Source of the DNA: Verrucomicrobiales bacterium
GTDB taxonomy: Bacteria > Verrucomicrobiota > Verrucomicrobiia > Limisphaerales > J093
NCBI GenBank assembly: GCA_015075445.1
Contig: JABTUJ010000005.1
Span: 124,001 to 188,000, forward strand
DNA length: 64,000 nucleotides
Direction: 5' to 3'
Positions 59,781 to 64,000 of the stretch are shown one piece after another. Every line of letters starts with the position of its first letter. The stretch's first letter is position 1. The translations under genes and the position numbers were made by a program. The notes under the pieces are model-generated. The model saw only the letters and a list, made by a program, of their open reading frames with translations. It was not told the DNA's origin and ran no database searches.

Positions 59781-61136
59781 ATGAACCTCGAACCCGCCTC
59801 CACTGCGCCCGCCGGCGTCCGCCGCCAGCCGACCGTCAAAGTCATCGGGGTGGGCGGCGCCGGCCTCCAGGCCGTCGAACACATGCTGCGCGCCGGCATC
59901 GAGGGCGCTTCCTTCGCCGGGGTCCACACCGACGCCCGTCTCCTTGCCCAATCCGGTCTCCCCGACAAGCTGCTCCTCGGAGCCGACGTCACCCGTGGCC
60001 TCAAGGCCGGCGAGCCGGAGGTCGGCCGCGCCCTGGCCGAGGCCGAGGCGCATCAACTCCGTCATTTGTGTGAGGGCATCGATCTGGTCCTGCTGGTGGC
60101 CGGTCTGGGTGGCAACACGGCCTCGGGCGCCGCGCCGGTCCTTCCCCGGGTCGCGCGCGAGAACGGCGCGTTGGTTCTGGCGCTTGCCACCCTCCCCTTC
60201 GACTTCGAAGGCCGCCGCCGCGGGCAACAGGCGCAGGCCGCCCTCCAGCTCCTCCGCCGTGCCGCCGACGCCCTGGTCACCTTGCCCAACCAGAAGATGG
60301 CCGAGATCCTCGATGAGAAGACGAGCCTGCCCGAGGCCATGCGGATCGTGGATGACCTCCTGGCCCAGGGCGTCCGCGGTCTCCTCCGCCTCCTCACCCG
60401 CGAGGGCATCATCCGGGTCGACTTCGCCGATCTCTGCCAGGTCGTGCGCGGCCGCCAGGCGGACAGTTGCTTCGCCACTGCCGAAGCCACCGGCGAACAC
60501 CGCGCCCGCGAGGTGGTCGAACGCCTCGTGGCCAGCCCCCTCCTCGATCACGGTCGCCTGCTCGCCGAAGCCGATGCCCTGCTCGTCAGCCTCAGCGGCG
60601 GCCCCGAGCTCTCCCTCAAGGAAATCAATGGCGTCATGGAACAGATCCATCGCCTCTCCGAACATGCCCAGGTCATCATGGGGGCCACCATTGAGCCCGC
60701 CCTGGCCGGCCGGTTGGCGGTGACACTCGTCGCCTCCCGCCACCCGCGCGCCGCCCCCGAACCGGACGATGTCGCGGCGTCTCCCGTGGAACTGGAAGCG
60801 GACGAGGCACCGGACGGAACCGACGCCTCCGCTCCGGAAGCGGCGCCGCCCGAACCCAGCGGTGGCTCTTCACGCGCTTCGGGAGCCCGCCCGTCCCGTT
60901 CCGGTTCCCGTTACGCGGCGCCGCCTCCCGAGCTGACGCCGCAGCAAGCCGAGCGCATCCTGGCCAACCAGAACGGAGGGAGCGTGCGTCGCCGCCAGCG
61001 GCAGAAGCTGCTGCAGGGATTGCTCCCGCTCGAAGTCGTGTCGAAGGGCCGCTTCGCCAAGAGCGAACCAACCGTTCACCACGGCGAAGACCTGGACACC
61101 CCCACCTACGTCCGCCGCGGCATCGCCTTGAATTGA
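59781..61136 (+). CDS. ftsZ: Cell division protein FtsZ with divergent GTP-binding loops
   Basis: A 451-residue tubulin homologue that forms the division ring. Recognisable parts are VKVIGVGGAGLQAVEHML (T1), DVTRGLKAGEPEVGRALAE (T3), TLPFDFEGRRR (T5) and the C-terminal peptide LDTPTYVRRG for FtsA binding. The tubulin signature GGGTGTG is GGNTASG (residues 110-116) and the T7 loop NxDFxD is RVDFAD (Asn replaced by Arg at 212, both Asp kept). GTP turnover may thus differ from the norm. A ~110-residue Ala/Pro/Glu linker separates the core and tail. Confidence 0.93.
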   Translation: MNLEPASTAPAGVRRQPTVKVIGVGGAGLQAVEHMLRAGIEGASFAGVHTDARLLAQSGLPDKLLLGADVTRGLKAGEPEVGRALAEAEAHQLRHLCEGIDLVLLVAGLGGNTASGAAPVLPRVARENGALVLALATLPFDFEGRRRGQQAQAALQLLRRAADALVTLPNQKMAEILDEKTSLPEAMRIVDDLLAQGVRGLLRLLTREGIIRVDFADLCQVVRGRQADSCFATAEATGEHRAREVVERLVASPLLDHGRLLAEADALLVSLSGGPELSLKEINGVMEQIHRLSEHAQVIMGATIEPALAGRLAVTLVASRHPRAAPEPDDVAASPVELEADEAPDGTDASAPEAAPPEPSGGSSRASGARPSRSGSRYAAPPPELTPQQAERILANQNGGSVRRRQRQKLLQGLLPLEVVSKGRFAKSEPTVHHGEDLDTPTYVRRGIALN

Positions 61137-61164
61137 CTTTCTCCCTCCCCGTAGGAACCGACCC

Positions 61165-61216
61165 GTAGGAGCCGACGTCAGGAGGCTCTGCTGAGTCTCG
61201 TCACCTCGACTCCTAC
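61165..61216. repeat. 52-base hairpin repeat, unit 1
   Basis: GTAGGAGCCGACGTCAGGAG and the next four bases form a 24-base arm, then TGCT, then a 24-base arm ending CTCGACTCCTAC. The arms are inverted relatives with about five mismatches. An exact second copy follows after 12 bases. Confidence 0.9.
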
Positions 61217-61228
61217 AACCCGTCCACC

Positions 61229-61280
61229 GTAGGAGCCGACGTCAGGAGGCTCTGCTGAGTCTCGTCACCTCGACTCCTAC
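61229..61280. repeat. 52-base hairpin repeat, unit 2
   Basis: Identical to the unit at 61165-61216. It ends 11 bases before the stop of efp, so the pair lies between the convergent ends of ftsZ and efp and could serve as a bidirectional terminator. Confidence 0.9.
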
Positions 61281-61290
61281 CCGCCGCGGA

Positions 61291-61848
61291 TCACGCCCGT
61301 TCCATGTACTTGCCGGTCCGCGTGTCGATCTTGATCTTCTCGCCGGTCCCGATGAACAGCGGCACCTGCACCGAGATCCCGGTCTCCAGCAAGACCGACT
61401 TCTGCACGTTGTTGGCCGAGTCGCCCCGGATCCCTTCCGGCGCATCCGACACCGTCAACGTCACCGACGCCGGCAGTTGAATCTCGACGGCGCGTTCCTC
61501 AACAAACGTGACCGTCACCGGCGTGTTCTCGACCAGATAACTCTTGGCGTCACCCACCACCTCCGGGCTCAGGGTGACCGTCTCGAAGTCCTCCGGATCG
61601 GTGAACACGTAGTCCTCGCCGTCCTTGTAGCTGAACTCCATCTTCCGGGCGAACAGCGGCACGACGTCGACCTTCTCGGTCGAACTGAACCGCACATCGG
61701 ACGATTTGCCGGTGCGCACGCTGCGGAGGGACGCCTGCACGAAAGCGCGCAGGTTGCCGGGCGTGCGGTGTTGTGTCTCGAGCACCACGCACACGTCGCC
61801 GTTGTGCATGATCGCCATGCCCCGCCTCAAATCGTTCGCTGATGCCAT
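61291..61848 (-). CDS. efp: Elongation factor P
   Basis: A 185-residue EF-P, which rescues ribosomes stalled at polyproline. Three beta-barrel domains are present, with SANDLRRGMAIMHNGDVCVV at the start, YVFTDPEDFETVTLSPEVV in the middle, and TGEKIKIDTRTGKYMERA at the end. The tip that enters the peptidyl-transferase centre reads HRTPGNLRAF, so the residue normally modified (Lys34 in E. coli) is Asn32. It therefore cannot use the EpmA lysylation or EarP rhamnosylation routes. Confidence 0.95.
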   Translation of the reverse strand: MASANDLRRGMAIMHNGDVCVVLETQHRTPGNLRAFVQASLRSVRTGKSSDVRFSSTEKVDVVPLFARKMEFSYKDGEDYVFTDPEDFETVTLSPEVVGDAKSYLVENTPVTVTFVEERAVEIQLPASVTLTVSDAPEGIRGDSANNVQKSVLLETGISVQVPLFIGTGEKIKIDTRTGKYMERA

Positions 61849-62300
61849 AAATGAATCGTACTATCTGTCGGAATGCGCTCTGCCGGGAAATCGTCGGGTC
61901 CCGGGCGGAACCCCGGGCGCGGAGCCTAACGGCCAGCCGGGCCGTGGCAAGCCCGCAGTTGGCTTCCTTCGGGGTCGGACCACGCGAAGTGACTCGGATC
62001 CTGTGGGTTGTCCAATCCTCGCGGCCCGTTTGAGCCCTTGCACGCCCGATTTGGCCAGGTTTCTCCGATGTAAGGGTTCTGCCGCCTCACCGCGAGCCGT
62101 CGCATCCTCCAAGTCAGCCGGCAGCTTCCTTCTGCAGCGAGGTGCCCGCGCGTCCGCGGTCGCCAGTGCAAGGATCGCCTATCCCCCTCGTACCCCTGAT
62201 CCGTGAGCAGGAAGCTCACGCCACAGGTCTTGCGAGCTGGAATCCTGCCAGAAAGATGGCTCCAAGCGTCACGGGCCGGCCTTGAATCCGTGATGAACCG
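61849..62300. other. Non-coding stretch upstream of efp, mostly repeat copy 1
   Basis: About 450 bases without a supported gene. Nearest efp it should hold the efp promoter; further right it is filled by the first 296-base repeat copy (61967-62262). Confidence 0.5.
61967..62262. repeat. Imperfect ~297-base direct repeat, copy 1
   Basis: Begins CTTCGGGGTCGGACCACGCG and ends AATCCTGCCAGAAAGATGGC TC. The last ~65 bases are identical to copy 2 and include a perfect hairpin CGTGAGC-AGGAA-GCTCACG. The middle is less similar. Confidence 0.85.
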
Positions 62301-62683
62301 TTGTTCTGGAATCACTTGCCGTGGTCCGACCCCGCCCGCTCTTGCCGAAGCAACACCCTGGACCGGCTCCTGACGCCCTGCCTGCCGCCGGGCCTGCTGA
62401 CGCCAGCCGACGAGGGTCCCAACCGCCGCGAGCGCGTCTTCAGCCTGCGCCCCAAGGTCATCGATGGCACCATCGTCAGCCTCGCGGACATCCCGAAATA
62501 GCAGCGTGCCCATCCGCAGTCGCGCAGTCAGAAGCCCGGCTGCGGTTTTCCGTGGAACTCCTGGAGGTCATCGCTCGCGACGAGGTTCCCGCCCCCCCCG
62601 ACCGCCGCAAACCCCGCGCGGTCAAGCCGCGCCCCAAGCCCTTTCACCTGCTCAATCGTCCGCGTCGGCTCATCTTCGGGGGT
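62301..62683 (+). pseudogene. IS4-type transposase remnant
   Basis: Decayed and internally deleted. An early part reads RVFSLRPKVIDGTIVSLADI, close to the DGT motif around the first catalytic Asp of IS4-type transposases, then a stop and QKPGCGFP as after that motif. A later frame gives LLEVIARDEVPAPPDRRKPR and VKPRPKPFHLLNRPR, like the usual end of such proteins. The middle of the enzyme is missing, so it cannot be active. Confidence 0.6.
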
Positions 62684-62970
62684 CGGACCACGCGAAGTGA
62701 TTCGGATCCTGTGGGTTGTTCCCATCTCTGCGGTGGTCTGTTCGAGCCCTTGCAGGCCCGTTTCCGCTGCATTTCTGTCGGGCGTTCTGCTGTCCCACAG
62801 CGAGCCGTCATAACCTCCCTGAGCCAACCTGGCGTCCTCTTCTGCAGCGCTGTGCTAGCGCGTCTGCGGCGCAAGTGCGAGGATCAGCAGTCCTCCCCTA
62901 CCCCTGATCCGTGAGCAGGAAGCTCACGCCACAGGTCTTGCGAGCTGGAATCCTGCCAGAAAGATGGCTC
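62674..62970. repeat. Imperfect ~297-base direct repeat, copy 2
   Basis: Starts right at the end of the transposase remnant (CTTCGGGGGTCGGACCACGC) and ends inside the stop codon region of the aldo/keto reductase. Same order of blocks and same terminal hairpin as copy 1. Confidence 0.85.
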
Positions 62971-64000
62971 AAGCCGGCGGCCCGCGCCGCGATTTCGTGC
63001 GGGTGGACCCCTTGGTGTGCAAACACGGGCCGGGCCCCCCCCCCGCCCGGCGGTCGCACTCGAGGTTCAGCCACGCGGCTTCCTCCGGCGTCAGGCCAAT
63101 CGCAAACGCCGCAAACAGCTCCGCCAGTTCCTGGGTGGTTCGCGGTCCCACGACGGCGAAGACATGCGGTCCCTGCTGAAGCACCCAGGCCAGCGCGATC
63201 TGCGTCGGGTTGACCCGCTTTTCGCGCGCCAATTGCCGGGCACGCTCCAGTCGCTCGAAGTTCCGATCGCTGTAGTACACCCGCACCACGTCGCTCGTCC
63301 AACGGTCCAGCATCAGGGTCCGGAACTCCTCCTCCGTGAGGACGTCGCGAGGCCGATACCGGCCGCTGAAGAAGCCCAGCGCCAGCGCCGACCAGGCGAA
63401 CAGAGGGAATCGATGGCGCGCATACCATTCGCGGCTGAACCGGTCGCAGGCGGTCAGACAGTTCGGCCACGAGGGTTCGTTCATAAACGCCAGCGCCAGG
63501 TTCGGCGAGCTGGACACAAACCCCGACAACCCGCGCGCGGCCGCGTAGGCGTTGGCTTCCTCCAGCCGGGGAATGGACCAGTTGCTGGCCCCGAAGGCCC
63601 GGATTCGGCCCGCGGCTTGTTCGGCAGCCAGGCACTCGATGATGGGTCCCACCGGCTGATCGGGATCGTCCCGGTGGAGTACGAACAGATCGACGTAATC
63701 GGTGTCGAGCCGGCGAAGGGTTTCCTCAAGGTCGCTCACGATCTCGCGCGGGGTGACGCGCGCCCGGTGGTACTCGTAAGGGCTGCCGGCCGTTTGGATC
63801 GTCTCGTGATGCGCCGCTTTGGCGTGCAGAACGACCTGGTGCCGGTTGCTGCGCGCCTTCATCCACCGGCCCAGCGTGGTCTCCACGTCGAAGTAGACGA
63901 GCGAGGTGTCGAAGCAGTTCCCGCCCCGCGCCTGGTAGTCGTCGAAGAGGGCGTCGGCGTAGGCCTGATCGACGGAGCGCCCGAAACTCGTCCCCAGGAC
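62969..64000 (-). CDS. Aldo/keto reductase, 5' end outside window
   Basis: At least 343 residues of an aldo/keto reductase, a TIM-barrel NADPH-dependent oxidoreductase. Visible parts include NCFDTSLVYFD (the catalytic-type Asp and Tyr region), VVLHAKAAHHE, LDTDYVDLFVLHRDD, IRAFGASNWS, LGFFSGRY and NPTQIALAWVLQQ. The gene continues past the right edge. After LTPEEAAWLNLE the C terminus runs through a C9 run and into repeat copy 2, so its last ~30 residues are probably not original. Confidence 0.85.
   Translation of the reverse strand, partial: VLGTSFGRSVDQAYADALFDDYQARGGNCFDTSLVYFDVETTLGRWMKARSNRHQVVLHAKAAHHETIQTAGSPYEYHRARVTPREIVSDLEETLRRLDTDYVDLFVLHRDDPDQPVGPIIECLAAEQAAGRIRAFGASNWSIPRLEEANAYAAARGLSGFVSSSPNLALAFMNEPSWPNCLTACDRFSREWYARHRFPLFAWSALALGFFSGRYRPRDVLTEEEFRTLMLDRWTSDVVRVYYSDRNFERLERARQLAREKRVNPTQIALAWVLQQGPHVFAVVGPRTTQELAELFAAFAIGLTPEEAAWLNLECDRRAGGGPGPCLHTKGSTRTKSRRGPPA

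Noticed and set aside
1..64000. tRNA, rRNA or known riboswitches
   Set aside because: None was recognised by eye. A dedicated covariance search could still find a small RNA.

Overview
High-GC bacterial chromosome segment. Gene content and repeat types point to the Verrucomicrobiota, probably the Pedosphaera/Limisphaera side: a division and cell wall (dcw) cluster, Tat-exported Gfo/Idh/MocA oxidoreductase, DUF4230 protein, a PEP-CTERM remnant, an EF-P with PGN at its tip, and several families of intergenic hairpins and heptamer tandem repeats. This is inference from families; no rRNA or tRNA is present to fix the lineage.

Layout. 0-5 kb: a tightly overlapping + strand operon of sensor kinase, NtrC-type regulator, small membrane protein, HpnD-like synthase, HpnK-like deacetylase and a 4-helix transporter-like protein, facing an HpnG-like phosphorylase; together a hopanoid/squalene-type locus under two-component control. 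5-9.8 kb: MidA-type methyltransferase, Rrf2 regulator, lipoprotein, oxidoreductase, DUF4230 protein. 9.8-12.6 kb: a minus-strand operon built from two tandem copies of an uncharacterised two-gene exported-protein module. 13-20 kb: beta-helix protein, an insertion sequence encoding a DruA-like/ISAs1 fusion, DUF1428 and PhnB-like proteins, a broken exported gene. 20-23 kb: a Ski2-like helicase coupled to a [2Fe-2S] ferredoxin-like gene. 23-28 kb: mobile zone with two toxin-antitoxin loci and two copies of a compact group II-like reverse transcriptase element, one abutting a PEP-CTERM gene remnant. 28.5-36.7 kb: NfeD-like membrane protein, flotillin and a giant DUF3686 ATPase in one operon. 36.9-37.6 kb: an ORF-less group II intron. 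37.6-43.4 kb: broken Tat-exported glycosidase-like gene, galE, dprA, ferritin.

43.6-61.1 kb: the dcw cluster, mraZ - unknown gene - rsmH - ftsL - ftsI - murE-like - murF - mraY - LysM gene - ftsW - murG - murB - ddl - ftsQ - ftsA - ftsZ, followed by efp on the other strand. Most genes overlap or nearly touch, implying co-transcription. Its departures from the usual cluster are the most interesting content here: murD and murC are absent, MurE has lost its P-loop and substrate motifs, and FtsZ has a degenerate GTP-binding T4 loop. 61.8-64 kb: a decayed IS4-type transposase between two ~297 bp repeats, then a partial aldo/keto reductase running off the window.

Caution: several genes (hpnK, the IS transposase, the LysM gene, ftsA, the 19.3 kb and 37.6 kb genes) carry single-base indels that restore a normal family reading frame when undone. 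Many apparent pseudogenes may therefore be sequencing or assembly errors.
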